Positions 1 through 9,793 of a stretch of DNA of 64,000 nt are shown here, piece by piece. The DNA is from Pseudomonas sp. FP2335 (lineage in GTDB: Bacteria > Pseudomonadota > Gammaproteobacteria > Pseudomonadales > Pseudomonadaceae). The stretch lies in the NCBI RefSeq assembly GCF_030687535.1, contig NZ_CP117437.1, positions 4,547,501-4,611,500 on the forward strand, given 5' to 3'. The stretch's first letter is position 1. Every line of letters starts with the position of its first letter. Under the pieces are notes generated by a model. That model ran no database searches. It was not told the origin of the DNA and worked only from the letters and a program-made list of their open reading frames with translations. The translations under genes and the position numbers were made by a program.

Positions 1-325
1 TCGCCTAGGCGAACCTGGCGGTTGATGCTCATCGGCACACAAGGGCACCTCCAAAAACGTCGGCGGATGACCTTGCTCACGGGAAATGACGACCGTTCGT
101 CAGTGGTGACTGAGAGGTCATTCTTTATCGCAGCGTGTAAACTGCGCGCCCGAGTTTCGGCGCGCGTCACCTGTCTTGCTTTTGGACGTGCTCTTGAAAC
201 CTGCTGTCTGCCTACGGTAAGCGCAAAACCGACCGTATATTGACCGGAACGCCTATTCTGGTCAATACGGCAAAATAGCCAGTCATAAGCCGCGTTGCTT
301 TGATTTACCTAGCCTGCGGGCAATT

Positions 326-340
326 CAAACAAACGTTTGT
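326..340 (+). promoter_or_regulatory. Probable PsrA operator upstream of ETF-QO
   Basis: The sequence reads CAAAC-N4-GTTTG and contains the perfect 12-bp palindrome ACAAACGTTTGT. This fits the published consensus for PsrA, the fatty-acid-responsive TetR repressor of Pseudomonas, G/CAAAC-N2-4-GTTTG/C. It ends 2 bp before the -35 box of the promoter at 342-370, a position suited to repression of the ETF-QO gene. That PsrA itself binds here is inferred. Confidence 0.7.
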
Positions 341-341
341 A

Positions 342-370
342 TTGGACGCTCGCAGTGGTCTATATATAAT
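342..370 (+). promoter_or_regulatory. Sigma-70 promoter for ETF-QO gene
   Basis: TTGGAC (342-347), a 17-bp spacer and TATAAT (365-370) form a near-consensus sigma-70 promoter. Transcription would start near 377, giving a leader of about 97 nt before the GTG start at 474. The stretch 1-325 holds no convincing gene. It is probably the divergent control region toward a leftward gene outside the window; in P. aeruginosa that neighbour is etfBA. Confidence 0.7.
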
Positions 371-473
371 GCGCCACCTAGAGAGAAAGGTGGGTCAGGC
401 CTTTGCGCCAGACGACACCGAACCTCCATCCATTAGAAAAAAAGCCTGTTGAGCCTTGAGTAGGAGATAACCT

Positions 474-2138
474 GTGGAACGCGAATACATGGAATTCGAC
501 GTGGTCATCGTCGGCGCTGGCCCGGCGGGCCTGTCTGCCGCCTGCCGACTGAAGCAGAAGGCCGCCGAAGCCGGTAAGGAAATCAGCGTCTGCGTGGTCG
601 AGAAAGGCTCCGAAGTGGGCGCACATATTCTCTCCGGTGCGGTGTTTGAACCCCGCGCCCTGAACGAATTGTTCCCGGACTGGAAAGAACTCGGCGCCCC
701 GCTCAACACCCCCGTGGTGCGCGATGACATCTATGTACTGCGCAGCCCCGAAGCCTCCACCAAGGTTCCTGACTTCTTTGTGCCCAAGACCATGCACAAC
801 GAAGGCAACTACATCATTTCCCTGGGCAACCTGTGCCGCTGGCTGGCCCAGCAGGCCGAGAACCTGGGCGTGGAAGTCTACCCAGGCTTCGCCGCCCAGG
901 AAGCGCTGTTCGACGAAAACGGCGTGGTACGCGGGATCATCACCGGCGACCTCGGCGTCGACCGCGAAGGCAACCCGAAAGAAGGCGTCTACACCCCGGG
1001 CATGGAACTGCGTGGCAAGTACACGTTGTTCGCCGAAGGTTGCCGTGGCCACATCGGCAAGCAGCTGATCCAGCGCTTCAACCTGGACAGCGACGCCGAC
1101 GCCCAGCACTACGGCATCGGCCTCAAGGAAATCTGGGAAATCGACCCAGCCAAGCATCAACCAGGCCTGGTGGTGCACACCGCCGGTTGGCCGCTGGACA
1201 TCATGAGCAACGAGAACACCGGCGGTTCGTTCCTCTATCACCTGGAAAACAACCAGGTGGTCGTCGGCCTGATCGTCGACCTGTCCTACAGCAACACCTT
1301 CCTGTCGCCGTTCGATGAGTTCCAGCGCCTCAAGCACCACCCGGTGCTGGCCCAGTACCTCGAAGGCGGCAAGCGCATCAGCTACGGCGCCCGCGCCCTG
1401 GCCAAAGGTGGCATCAACTCGCTGCCGAAGATGGTGTTCAAGGGCGGCGCATTGATCGGCTGCGACCTGGGCACCATGAACGTGGCCAAGATCAAGGGCA
1501 GCCACACCGCGATGAAGTCCGGCATGCTCGCCGCCGACGCCGTGGCCGACCGCCTGTTAGCCGAATCCGAAGGCGGTGATGAACTGACCGCTTACGTCGA
1601 CAGCTTCAAGTCCAGCTGGCTCTACGAAGAACTGTTCGCCAGCCGCAACTTCGGCCCGGCGATGCACAAGTTCGGCCCGATCATCGGTGCAGGTTTCAAC
1701 TGGTTCGACCAGAACATCCTCGGCGGCAAGATGCCGTTCACCCTGCACGACACCAAGCCGGACTACGCCTGCCTCAAGCTGGCCAAGGACAGCAAGAAGA
1801 TCGACTACCCCAAACCCGACGGCAAGCTGAGCTTCGACAAGTTGAGCTCGGTGTTCATCTCCGGTACCAACCATGAAGAAGAACAGCCGTGCCACTTGAA
1901 GCTCAAAGACCCGAGCATCCCGATCGGCACCAACCTGCCGCTCTACGATGAACCGGCGCAGCGCTACTGCCCGGCGGGCGTGTATGAAGTGATCACCCAG
2001 GAAGACGGCGCCAAGCGCTTCCAGATCAACGCCCAGAACTGCGTGCACTGCAAGACCTGTGACATCAAGGACCCTTCGCAGAACATCACCTGGGTAACGC
2101 CGGAAGGCGCGGGTGGGCCGACTTACCCGAATATGTAA
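474..2138 (+). CDS. Electron transfer flavoprotein:ubiquinone oxidoreductase (ETF-QO)
   Basis: The 554-residue product is a membrane-associated flavoenzyme that passes electrons from reduced ETF, loaded by acyl-CoA and other dehydrogenases, to the quinone pool. The FAD-binding GxGxxG lies at residues 14-19. The C-terminal ferredoxin-like part carries the four cysteines for a 4Fe-4S cluster (Cys499, Cys523, Cys526, Cys529). Length is normal for bacterial ETF-QO. The start is GTG at 474, chosen because AGGAG sits 7 nt upstream; an in-frame ATG at 489 lacks such a site. The PsrA-like operator upstream links expression to fatty-acid degradation. A strong terminator follows at 2149-2172, so the gene appears monocistronic. 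Confidence 0.97.
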   Translation: MEREYMEFDVVIVGAGPAGLSAACRLKQKAAEAGKEISVCVVEKGSEVGAHILSGAVFEPRALNELFPDWKELGAPLNTPVVRDDIYVLRSPEASTKVPDFFVPKTMHNEGNYIISLGNLCRWLAQQAENLGVEVYPGFAAQEALFDENGVVRGIITGDLGVDREGNPKEGVYTPGMELRGKYTLFAEGCRGHIGKQLIQRFNLDSDADAQHYGIGLKEIWEIDPAKHQPGLVVHTAGWPLDIMSNENTGGSFLYHLENNQVVVGLIVDLSYSNTFLSPFDEFQRLKHHPVLAQYLEGGKRISYGARALAKGGINSLPKMVFKGGALIGCDLGTMNVAKIKGSHTAMKSGMLAADAVADRLLAESEGGDELTAYVDSFKSSWLYEELFASRNFGPAMHKFGPIIGAGFNWFDQNILGGKMPFTLHDTKPDYACLKLAKDSKKIDYPKPDGKLSFDKLSSVFISGTNHEEEQPCHLKLKDPSIPIGTNLPLYDEPAQRYCPAGVYEVITQEDGAKRFQINAQNCVHCKTCDIKDPSQNITWVTPEGAGGPTYPNM

Positions 2139-2148
2139 CGCCAACTGA

Positions 2149-2172
2149 GGCTCCCAAATGGGAGCCTTTTTT
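2149..2172 (+). terminator. Intrinsic terminator of ETF-QO gene
   Basis: GGCTCCC and GGGAGCC form a 7-bp stem with a 4-nt loop, followed by six T. It starts 10 bp after the stop codon. Confidence 0.9.
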
Positions 2173-2193
2173 GTGGCAGGAACTCGGTCAAAT

Positions 2194-2280
2194 GTGGGAG
2201 CGGGCTTGCTCGCGAAAGCGGTGGGTCAGTTAGAGCATATTTGACTGACAAACCGCTTTCGCGAGCAAGCCCGCTCCCAC
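2194..2280. repeat. REPIN: two inverted REP elements
   Basis: Two copies of the GTGGGAGCGGGCTTGC-type REP, each continuing into CTCGCGAAAGCGG, face each other around a short variable centre. This is the standard REP doublet of the P. fluorescens group. It lies between the ends of two convergent genes (ETF-QO and the AraC regulator), where such elements are usually found. Confidence 0.95.
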
Positions 2281-2304
2281 ATTGACCCATTGAATCAGTA
2301 AGAT

Positions 2305-3198
2305 CTAGGCGACGCGCTCCTCGCCGGGGTTACGCTCGAAGTAGCGCTTGTACTCGCGACTGAACTGCGACGTACTCTGATACCCCACGCTATGCGCCGC
2401 CTGCGCCACCCCCATGCCTTCCACCATCAGCAACTGCTGCGCCTTCAACAAGCGCAATCGCTTCAGGTACTGCACCGGCGACAACAAGGTGCAGCGCTTG
2501 AAATGCTCGTGAAACGTCGACGCACTCATGTGCGCATACCCCGCCAATGTCTCGATATTCAGCGGCTCGGCATAATGGGCGTGCAGGTGATTCAATGACG
2601 TGGCGATTCGCGAAAACTGCCCCTGCTGTTCCACCAAGGCGCGCAACACATCGGCCTGCGGCCCGCGCAGCGCGGTGAACAACAATTCACGCACCCGCGC
2701 CGGGCCCATGATCCGGCTTTCCAGCGGATCATGCAGGCACTGCAGCAGCCGTTCGACGCAGCCACGCATGGCGTCATCCAGCACCACCGAACTCATCGAC
2801 TCCAACGTCTGCGCCGTCGGCGGCGGCCCGGCCTGAATGCCCATGGCCATCACCAACTCCCCCAGCACCACACGGTCGATGCCCACCGTCACCCCGTAGA
2901 GCGGCGCATCCGGTGCCATGGCAAACGTCTCGCACTCGAACGGCACCGGCATGGCCTGGATTAAATAGTGCCCGGCGCCATACTCCAGCGTGCGCGGGCC
3001 CAGGTAGGCGACTTTGCTGCCCTGGGCCACGAACATCAGGCTGGGCTCATAGATCTGCGGGCCGCGCGCCACATCGCAGCTGGCGCGCAATACCTTCACG
3101 CCCGGCAGGTGGGTCGGCGAGAAACCGTCGCAGGGCGTCAGCCCCTCAATCAAGGAAACCAGCGTGGCGTTGGCATCAAGATGGCGAGTCAACAACAT
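2305..3198 (-). CDS. AraC-family regulator (YqhC-like, AraC_N domain)
   Basis: A 297-residue transcription factor. Residues about 25-180 match the AraC_N ligand domain seen in YqhC-type regulators. Residues about 195-290 hold the two helix-turn-helix motifs of the AraC DNA-binding domain (the IETLAGYAHMSASTFHEHF region and the C-terminal YQSTSQFSREYKR). The gene is divergent from an alcohol dehydrogenase across 183 bp. E. coli YqhC likewise controls an adjacent aldehyde/alcohol dehydrogenase gene in response to aldehydes, so this protein probably activates its neighbour. The inducer cannot be read from the sequence. Confidence 0.9.
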   Translation of the reverse strand: MLLTRHLDANATLVSLIEGLTPCDGFSPTHLPGVKVLRASCDVARGPQIYEPSLMFVAQGSKVAYLGPRTLEYGAGHYLIQAMPVPFECETFAMAPDAPLYGVTVGIDRVVLGELVMAMGIQAGPPPTAQTLESMSSVVLDDAMRGCVERLLQCLHDPLESRIMGPARVRELLFTALRGPQADVLRALVEQQGQFSRIATSLNHLHAHYAEPLNIETLAGYAHMSASTFHEHFKRCTLLSPVQYLKRLRLLKAQQLLMVEGMGVAQAAHSVGYQSTSQFSREYKRYFERNPGEERVA

Positions 3199-3381
3199 GG
3201 CAAAAAACTTCGCGAAAAAGGGATGAACGCATCATCGCAGGTCCGGCGACACAAAAACCCAAACCCGGGGCACCTCCGGACGAATAGGCATGAGACTCGG
3301 AGCAATCGCCATGGCCGCTGCAAGGCCCGGCGCGGAGAATGCGCCGCCTCACCTGTCATTGCTTTTTGCGAGGTTTTTCCC

Positions 3382-4434
3382 ATGTACACCGCCATCGGTT
3401 ATGCCGCCCAGTCGGCCACCACTCCCCTCGCCCCCATGTCCTTCCAGCGCCGCAGCCCGCGCGTCGATGATGTGGCCATCGAGATCCTGTACTGCGGCGT
3501 GTGCCACTCCGACATCCACCAGGCACGCAACGAGTGGGGCATCGCCGTGTACCCGCTGATGCCGGGCCACGAGATCGTCGGCAAAGTCACCGCCGTCGGC
3601 GCCGACGTCACCGCGCACAAAGTCGGCGATCTGGTCGGCGTGGGCTGCATGGTCGACTCGTGCCGTCACTGCGACGCGTGCAAGTCGGACCTGGAGCAAT
3701 ACTGCCTCGAAGGCCCGACCATGACCTACGCCACCCCGGACCGCGTCGACGGCAGCAACACCATGGGTGGCTACTCCGACAGCATCGTGGTCAGCGAACA
3801 CTTCGTGGTGAAGATCCCGGCCAGGCTCGACCTGGCCAGCGCCGCGCCGATCCTCTGCGCCGGCGTGACCATGTACTCGCCGATCAAGCACTACGGCATC
3901 AAGGCTGGCGACAAGGTCGGCGTATTGGGCATGGGCGGCCTCGGCCACATGGGCATCAAGCTGGCCAAGGCGATCGGCGCCGAAGTGACCTTGTTCACCC
4001 GCTCGGCGAGCAAGGCCGAGGAAGGCCGTCGCCAGGGCGCCGACCACGTGATCGTGTCCACCGACGCTGCGCAGATGCAAGCTGCTGCCGGGCAGTTCGA
4101 TTTCCTGCTGGACACCATCCCGGTGCAGCACGACCTCAACCCCTACCTCGACGTGCTGCGCTTTGACGGCGTGCACATCCTGGTCGGCCTGATCGAGCCG
4201 GTCGACCCGCCGGTCAACGCCGCCAAGCTGATCCTGGGCCGCAAGGTGCTGGCCGGTTCGCTGATCGGTGGCATTGCCGAAACCCAGGAAGTCCTGGATT
4301 TCTGCGCCGAACACGGCATCAGCTGCGACATCGAAATGCTCGACATCCGCAACATCAACGAAGCCTACAGCCGCATGATCGCCGGCGATGTGAAGTACCG
4401 CTTTGTCATCGACATGGCGACCCTCAAGGCCTGA
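3382..4434 (+). CDS. Zinc-dependent NAD(P)-alcohol dehydrogenase (YahK/AdhC type)
   Basis: A 350-residue medium-chain dehydrogenase of the cinnamyl-alcohol dehydrogenase type, probably reducing aldehydes with NADPH. Catalytic zinc ligands include Cys41 and His63. The structural zinc site is Cys94, Cys97, Cys100 and Cys108. The dinucleotide-binding GxGGLGHMG lies near residue 180, followed by a strand ending in TRS, which favours NADP over NAD. The start is ATG at 3382; an open frame extends upstream but family alignment begins here. The divergent YqhC-like regulator suggests aldehyde-induced detoxification. Its stop codon directly abuts the stop codon of the convergent IclR gene, with no base between. 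Confidence 0.93.
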   Translation: MYTAIGYAAQSATTPLAPMSFQRRSPRVDDVAIEILYCGVCHSDIHQARNEWGIAVYPLMPGHEIVGKVTAVGADVTAHKVGDLVGVGCMVDSCRHCDACKSDLEQYCLEGPTMTYATPDRVDGSNTMGGYSDSIVVSEHFVVKIPARLDLASAAPILCAGVTMYSPIKHYGIKAGDKVGVLGMGGLGHMGIKLAKAIGAEVTLFTRSASKAEEGRRQGADHVIVSTDAAQMQAAAGQFDFLLDTIPVQHDLNPYLDVLRFDGVHILVGLIEPVDPPVNAAKLILGRKVLAGSLIGGIAETQEVLDFCAEHGISCDIEMLDIRNINEAYSRMIAGDVKYRFVIDMATLKA

Positions 4435-5238
4435 TCAGGCCTTCGCGCCCAACTCCGCTGACAGCCGCGCTGCGACCTGTTTGATCACAGGGATCAGCTC
4501 GGCCATTTTCTCCAGCGGCATGTAGGGCACGGTACTGGCGATGCTGATGCCGGCGACAATCCGCCGGCTGGCATCGCGCACAGGTGCCGCGACACAACGG
4601 ATCGACGGTTCGTTGTCTTCCAGGTCGAACGCATAACCGCCCACCACGTATTCACGCATGCGCTGCTCGAACTGGGCCCAGGACTGCTCCGGGTGCTGCG
4701 GCCACTGCGGGCTTTTCCCTGCGGCCGGCAAGCTGACGTCGTACAGGCGCTGCCACTCTTCGACCGAATCATCCAACAGCAATGCCTTGCCGATGCCCGT
4801 ACGCGCCAGCGGCATGCGGTGGCCGACCCGCGAGCGCATTTCCGGGCCATTGCGGCCGGGGTTCTTGTGCAGGTAGAGCACGTCGTCGTACTCGCGGATG
4901 GCCAGGTGGATGGTGTCCCCGGTCAACGCCGACAATTCGTCCAGGTACGGCACCGCCAACGTCACCAACGGCAGCTCTTCACGCGCCTGGAAACCCAGCT
5001 CGATCAATTTGGGCCCCAGCAGGTAACCGACTTGCGGCACCACGCGCAGGTAGCGCTCCTCCACCAGGCAACTGGCCAGGCGGTGGGTGGTGCTGCGGGT
5101 GGTGCCGATGCGCTTGGCGATCTCTTTGAGATCCCGCGCACCGGCCGCCACCGCTTGTACCACGCCCAGGCCACGGAGCAGGGTCTGGGTGCCAGTGGGG
5201 GCGGTTTCTTTGGCGGGGGTGTGGGCGTTTTCCTGCAT
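4435..5238 (-). CDS. IclR-family transcriptional regulator
   Basis: A 267-residue regulator with an N-terminal winged helix (residues about 18-75, containing DLKEIAKRIGTTRSTTHRL) and a C-terminal IclR effector domain (about 90-260). It is transcribed in the same direction as the araFGH transporter upstream, separated by 183 bp that carry a REPIN. It may therefore have its own promoter and is a good candidate for controlling the sugar cluster. IclR regulators commonly sit beside sugar or aromatic-acid catabolic genes. The ligand is unknown. Confidence 0.9.
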   Translation of the reverse strand: MQENAHTPAKETAPTGTQTLLRGLGVVQAVAAGARDLKEIAKRIGTTRSTTHRLASCLVEERYLRVVPQVGYLLGPKLIELGFQAREELPLVTLAVPYLDELSALTGDTIHLAIREYDDVLYLHKNPGRNGPEMRSRVGHRMPLARTGIGKALLLDDSVEEWQRLYDVSLPAAGKSPQWPQHPEQSWAQFEQRMREYVVGGYAFDLEDNEPSIRCVAAPVRDASRRIVAGISIASTVPYMPLEKMAELIPVIKQVAARLSAELGAKA

Positions 5239-5309
5239 ATCGGGCCTATAAGTGTGAAAGCGCGGGCATTATGGCAAAAGCTGAACCTGAGCACAGCGAA
5301 GATCAAAAT

Positions 5310-5397
5310 GTGGGAGCGGGCTTGCTCGCGAATGCGGTGTGTCAGTCACCTGATGAGCTAGCTGGCCCACCGCATTCGCGAGCAAGCCCGCTCCCAC
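5310..5397. repeat. REPIN: two inverted REP elements
   Basis: Outward-facing GTGGGAGCGGGCTTGC halves flank a centre that includes AATGCGGTG and its complement. It lies between araH and the IclR gene, which are on the same strand. Confidence 0.95.
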
Positions 5398-5420
5398 ATT
5401 TAGTCCTCACATGGCATGGC

Positions 5421-6386
5421 TTAGCGTTGTTTCATGCGGTCGATGATCACCGCCAACAGCAGGATCGAACCACGGATCACGTACTGGTAGAAGGTATCGA
5501 TGTTCTTCAGGTTCATCGCGTTCTCGATGATCGCCAGGATCAACACCCCGGCGATCACATGCCGGATCATGCCGATCCCGCCGCTCAACGACACCCCACC
5601 CAGCACGCACGCCGAAATCACCGTCAGCTCGAAGCCCTGGCCAATCATCGGTTGGCCCGAGGTCATGCGCGAGGCGAGGATCACCCCGGCCAACGCACCC
5701 ACCAAGCCGTGTACGGCAAAGATGATGATCTTGGTGCGATCCACATTCACCCCGGCCAGCAGCGCCGCTTCCTGGTTGCCGCCAATGGCCATGGTGTTGC
5801 GCCCGTAGGTGGTGTAGTTGAGCAGCCAGCCAAAGAACACAAAACACAGCACGGTGATGATGATCGGCACCGGCACACCCAGCAGTTGGCCGTTGCCGAA
5901 CACGAAGAAACGTTCATCCATCACCCCCACCGCCTTGCCATTGGAGAAGATGTAGGCCAGGCCGCGCACGATCTGCATGGTCGCCAGCGTCGCAATCAAC
6001 GCATTGATGCGCAGCTTGGCAATCACGATGCCGTTGATCAGCCCCACCACCAGGCCCATCGCCAACGCGGCCGACACGCCGAGCACCACGCTGTCGGTGT
6101 CGCGGATCACGATGCCGGCCACCACGCCGGCGCAGGCGATTACCGAGCCCACCGACAGGTCGAAATGCCCCGACGCCAGGCAGAACAACATGGTGCAGGC
6201 GGCGATGCCCACCGTGGAAACCGCCAGGCCCAGCCCGCGCATGTTCAGCGGCGAAAGGAAGTTGTCGATAAACAACGCACTGAGCACAAAGATGCCCAGC
6301 GCCGCGAGCAACATCACCCAGTCATCGAGGAACTTGCGCTGGTTGAAACCCGGCCAGAAGCCCTTTGCAGTTTTTACCTCGGACAT
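5421..6386 (-). CDS. araH: L-arabinose ABC transporter permease AraH
   Basis: A 321-residue inner-membrane permease of the BPD_transp_2 (RbsC/AraH) family with many hydrophobic segments. It contains the conserved GHFDLSVGS and LRINALIATLATM regions that resemble AraH closely. It should form the membrane channel for the AraG ATPase and AraF binding protein. The ATG at 6386 is preferred because GAGG lies 5 nt upstream; an in-frame GTG at 6392 would overlap that site. It follows araG by 16 bp in one operon. Substrate assignment rests on similarity of all three components to E. coli AraFGH. Confidence 0.88.
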   Translation of the reverse strand: MSEVKTAKGFWPGFNQRKFLDDWVMLLAALGIFVLSALFIDNFLSPLNMRGLGLAVSTVGIAACTMLFCLASGHFDLSVGSVIACAGVVAGIVIRDTDSVVLGVSAALAMGLVVGLINGIVIAKLRINALIATLATMQIVRGLAYIFSNGKAVGVMDERFFVFGNGQLLGVPVPIIITVLCFVFFGWLLNYTTYGRNTMAIGGNQEAALLAGVNVDRTKIIIFAVHGLVGALAGVILASRMTSGQPMIGQGFELTVISACVLGGVSLSGGIGMIRHVIAGVLILAIIENAMNLKNIDTFYQYVIRGSILLLAVIIDRMKQR

Positions 6387-6402
6387 ACTCACCTCGAATT
6401 CA

Positions 6403-7902
6403 TCAAGCCCGCGAACGCGGGAGAGCCAGTTGCAACAGCCGTGCTTCGTCCGCTTCGGCGCGGGTCAATTCGCCGGTCAAGGCGCCTTCACTCATCACCA
6501 GGATGCGGTCGCTGATGCCCATCACTTCCATCAAATCGCTGGACACCACGATCACCGCAATCCCGCTTGCCGCCAGGGTATGGATGATCTGGTAGATCTC
6601 CGACTTGGCGCCGATATCGATACCGCGGGTGGGTTCGTCGAGCAGCAGCACCTTCATCGGCATCGACAGCCAGCGGCCGAGAATGGCCTTCTGTTGGTTG
6701 CCGCCGGAGAGGTACATGATCTTCTGCTCGGCATTCGGCGTCTTGACCTTCATCGCCTTGATCTGGTGCTCGGCGTTGCCCTTTTCCCAGCCGTCACGCA
6801 ACAACCAGCCGAACGCCGAATGGGCGCCACGGGCGCTGATGTTGATGTTCTCGGCGACGCTGGACAGCGGGATGATGCCTTCCTTTTTACGGTCTTCCGG
6901 GCACAGCAGCACCCCGGCGGCGATGGCATCGCGCGGTGAGCGCAGTTGCAGCGGCGCGCCGCACAGCTCCAGGCGACCGGCGCTGGTGCGCTCTAAACCG
7001 CTGAGCAGGCGCAACAGTTCGGTGCGCCCTGCCCCGACCAGGCCGAACAGGCCGAGAATCTCGCCCTTGCGCACGTCAAAGCTGATCGGTTCACGCAAGC
7101 CGGGGCCTTGTAAACCGTCGAGCTTCAACGCCACTTCGCCGTGGTCACGCGGGCGGTAATCGTAGATGTCCTGGATGTCGCGCCCGACCATGCACGTCAC
7201 CAACTGGTCATGGGTCAGCGCGCTCATGTCGTCGAAGGTGCGCACGAAGCGGCCGTCCTTGAACACCGTCACCGCGTTGCAGATGCGGAACACTTCTTCC
7301 ATGCGGTGCGACACGTAGAGCACCACTTTGCCCTCGTCGCGCAGGCGCGTGATGATCGCCATCAAGCGGTCGATCTCCCGCGCCGACAGGCTGCTGGTGG
7401 GTTCGTCAAACGCGATCACATGCGCGCCACGGGACAGCGCCTTGGCGATTTCCACCAGTTGGCGCTGGCCCAGGGACAGGCGGCCGAGCTTTTCGGCCGG
7501 GTCGATTTCATCCGCCAGGCCCTTGAGGCAAGCGAGGGCCTGCTGGCGCAGCAAGCCCCGATTGACCACGCCGAACCGCGACGGCAAATGCCCGAGGAAC
7601 AGGTTTTCGGCGACGGTCATTTCCGGCACCAGGTGCAGCTCCTGGTGGATCACCGCCACGCCGTTGGCGATGCTGTCGGCGGCGCATTTGAAGGCCATGG
7701 TCTGCGCGCCGATCTGCACTGTGCCGCTGCTTGGGATGTAGGCGCCGCCAAGTATTTTCAGCAGCGTCGACTTGCCCGCACCGTTCTCGCCCATCAGCGC
7801 GTGTACCGCGTGCGGCCGCGCTTCAAAGCTGATCTGCGCCAAGGCCTTGACCCCGGGAAACTCCTTGCCGATGCCGTTGAAACGCAGGGCCGCGCCGCTC
7901 AT
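6403..7902 (-). CDS. araG: L-arabinose ABC transporter ATP-binding protein AraG
   Basis: A 499-residue protein with two fused ABC ATPase domains, as in all CUT2 sugar importers. The N-terminal domain has Walker [10 protein letters not shown] (about 34-42), a LSLGQRQ signature and Walker B ending in AFDEPT. The C-terminal domain has a degenerate P-loop (GLVGAGRTE) but intact LSGGNQQK and LLDEPTRG motifs, also typical of this class. Long segments match E. coli AraG almost residue for residue (for example [15 protein letters not shown] and LYVSHRMEE). The start overlaps the araF stop in ATGA, implying coupled translation. Confidence 0.92.
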   Translation of the reverse strand: MSGAALRFNGIGKEFPGVKALAQISFEARPHAVHALMGENGAGKSTLLKILGGAYIPSSGTVQIGAQTMAFKCAADSIANGVAVIHQELHLVPEMTVAENLFLGHLPSRFGVVNRGLLRQQALACLKGLADEIDPAEKLGRLSLGQRQLVEIAKALSRGAHVIAFDEPTSSLSAREIDRLMAIITRLRDEGKVVLYVSHRMEEVFRICNAVTVFKDGRFVRTFDDMSALTHDQLVTCMVGRDIQDIYDYRPRDHGEVALKLDGLQGPGLREPISFDVRKGEILGLFGLVGAGRTELLRLLSGLERTSAGRLELCGAPLQLRSPRDAIAAGVLLCPEDRKKEGIIPLSSVAENINISARGAHSAFGWLLRDGWEKGNAEHQIKAMKVKTPNAEQKIMYLSGGNQQKAILGRWLSMPMKVLLLDEPTRGIDIGAKSEIYQIIHTLAASGIAVIVVSSDLMEVMGISDRILVMSEGALTGELTRAEADEARLLQLALPRSRA

Positions 7903-8879
7903 TTCCACAGACCGATTTTGGTCAGTTCTGCCTGGAAATTTTCGCGGGTGATCAGCGTCACTTCGTCCATCGCCGTGTACTTCGCCGGTTCCTTGCCGGT
8001 GGTGACCCACTCATACATCGCCAGCGCCGTGTTGTAGCCCTCGATATGCGGGCTCGGCAGCATCGAACCGAAGAAACCACTGTCAGGCTTTTTCAGCTCG
8101 CCGATGGCGTCGGTGCCATTGATACCGATGCCGATCACGTTGGCCGCCTTGAAGCCGGCGCTTTCGGTGGCGCGCACGCCGCCAAGCACGGTGTTGTCGT
8201 TCATGCCGCCGATGATCAGGTTTTTCGCGCCACTGGGCAGCTTGACCAGGGCCGAGTTGGTGGCGTCCATACTGCCCGGCACGTCGAGGGTTTTCAGGGC
8301 GGCGGTGAGGATGTGGTCCTTGGGAAGGCCGGCTTCTTCCAGGGATTTGATCGAGCCGTCGGTGCGTTTTTTACCAGTGTCGAGTTCGTTATAGGTGTTG
8401 ATCACCGCGTAGGTGTCCTTCCAGTCCCAACCGCGCTTTTTCGCTTCGCCAGCCATGGCCGCACCCTGTTTCTGGCCGACTTCGAAAGCGGCCATGCCCA
8501 GGTACGGCACGTCCTCCATGAAGTTGCCCTTGGCATCGACGAAACGATCATCCACCGCCATGACTTTCAAGCCATTGGCCTTGGCCTTGGCCACGATCGC
8601 CGGGCCGAGGGACACATCCGGCGGGCAGATCACAAAGCCCTTGGCGCCGTTGGCCGCGAGGCTGTCGATGGCCGAAAGGGTTTTCTCGCCATCGGGCACG
8701 GCGATCTTGATCACGGTAAACCCATGGTCCTTGCCGGCTTTTTCGGCGAAGGCCCATTCGGTCTGGAACCACGGCTCTTCGGCCTGCTTGACCAGAAAGC
8801 CGATCTTCACTTCTTCAGCCGAAACAACGCCGCTGAACGCGACGGCGAGCGCCAGGGTGCCGAGTGTCTTCTTCAACAT
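7899..8879 (-). CDS. araF: L-arabinose periplasmic binding protein AraF
   Basis: A 326-residue periplasmic sugar-binding protein. A Sec signal peptide covers residues 1-21, with cleavage after SGVVSA. The mature protein follows the AraF pattern, including [31 protein letters not shown] and the C-terminal [10 protein letters not shown] strong Shine-Dalgarno (AAGGAGG) precedes the ATG, as expected for a binding protein needed in excess over its membrane partners. It lies 32 bp after the short-chain dehydrogenase gene. Confidence 0.92.
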   Translation of the reverse strand: MLKKTLGTLALAVAFSGVVSAEEVKIGFLVKQAEEPWFQTEWAFAEKAGKDHGFTVIKIAVPDGEKTLSAIDSLAANGAKGFVICPPDVSLGPAIVAKAKANGLKVMAVDDRFVDAKGNFMEDVPYLGMAAFEVGQKQGAAMAGEAKKRGWDWKDTYAVINTYNELDTGKKRTDGSIKSLEEAGLPKDHILTAALKTLDVPGSMDATNSALVKLPSGAKNLIIGGMNDNTVLGGVRATESAGFKAANVIGIGINGTDAIGELKKPDSGFFGSMLPSPHIEGYNTALAMYEWVTTGKEPAKYTAMDEVTLITRENFQAELTKIGLWK

Positions 8880-8911
8880 GAACCACCTCCTTCTTGTTAT
8901 TGGAGAACGCT

Positions 8912-9733
8912 TTAGTCGTGGTACATCACAGACCGCCCGCCATCGATCATCAGGCAGGTGGCATTGATAAAGGGCGCCTCGTCGGTCGCCAGAAACAGCG
9001 CGGTCATCGCGACTTCCACCGGCTGGCCGATGCGCTTGGGCGGGTGCAGGTCGAAGGCGCGCTGGCGCTCGGCGTGGGGGTCGGGGAAACCGTTCCAGTA
9101 GTCGACGTTGAGCTGAGTCTCGATATAGCCCGGCGCGATGGCATTCACGCGGATGCCCTTGGCCGCGTATTCGATGCCAAGGGCGCGGGTCAGGCCAAGC
9201 AGGCCATGCTTGGCCACGGGATAGGGAAAGCAGCCGGGGATGATGTGGCTGGAATGGGTGGAGGCGATATTGATGATGTTGCCGATGCCCTGCTCGATCA
9301 TATGCGGCAACACCGCACGGCAGCCGAACCAGGCGCCGTCGAGGTCGATGGCGAAGCAGCGGCGCCAGTCTTCGTCGCTCATTTGCAGCGGGTCGCGGAA
9401 CACGTTGACCCCGGCGCAGTTGACCAGCACGTCCACACGGCCAAAACGCTCGATGGCCAGGTTGACCAGCGCCTGCCATTGCTCTTTTGAGGTGATGTCG
9501 ACGGGTTGGGCGTGGATTGCAGCGCCGCGTTCGCGCCAGTGGGCGGCAACGGCTTGGACTTTTTCAGCCTGGATGTCGGCGATGACCAGGCGCGCCTGCT
9601 GGGCCTGGAAGCACGCGACGATGGCCTCGCCGATGCCTTGGGCGGCGCCGGTGATGATCACCACCTTGTCTTTGAGCCGCTCGCCGTAGGTTGGCTCGGG
9701 CACGGCGGGGAGGGACAACGGTTGTGCCTGCAT
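8912..9733 (-). CDS. Short-chain dehydrogenase heading the arabinose transport operon
   Basis: A 273-residue classical SDR. The cofactor motif TGAAQGIG is near residue 30, a structural NCAG motif is near residue 107, and the catalytic Ser, Tyr and Lys occur in IASTHSSH and FPYPVAKHG. It is the first gene of a leftward operon with araFGH, so it probably oxidises the imported sugar or a product of it, for example an aldose 1-dehydrogenase in the non-phosphorylative pathway. The substrate is inferred only from context. No lactonase, dehydratase or kinase for arabinose is in the window, so the remaining steps must be encoded elsewhere. Confidence 0.87.
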   Translation of the reverse strand: MQAQPLSLPAVPEPTYGERLKDKVVIITGAAQGIGEAIVACFQAQQARLVIADIQAEKVQAVAAHWRERGAAIHAQPVDITSKEQWQALVNLAIERFGRVDVLVNCAGVNVFRDPLQMSDEDWRRCFAIDLDGAWFGCRAVLPHMIEQGIGNIINIASTHSSHIIPGCFPYPVAKHGLLGLTRALGIEYAAKGIRVNAIAPGYIETQLNVDYWNGFPDPHAERQRAFDLHPPKRIGQPVEVAMTALFLATDEAPFINATCLMIDGGRSVMYHD

Positions 9734-9793
9734 CGCTTCACCTGTTTTATTTTTGGTAGTGAGTGCTGATGCCGCCGACTATAAACCTATCTT

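Noticed and set aside
22..243. Small open frame of 73 codons near the left edge
   Set aside because: No Shine-Dalgarno, no recognisable character, in a promoter region.
2968..3381. N-terminal extension of the alcohol dehydrogenase
   Set aside because: It overlaps the divergent regulator gene and its promoter; the family starts at ATG 3382.
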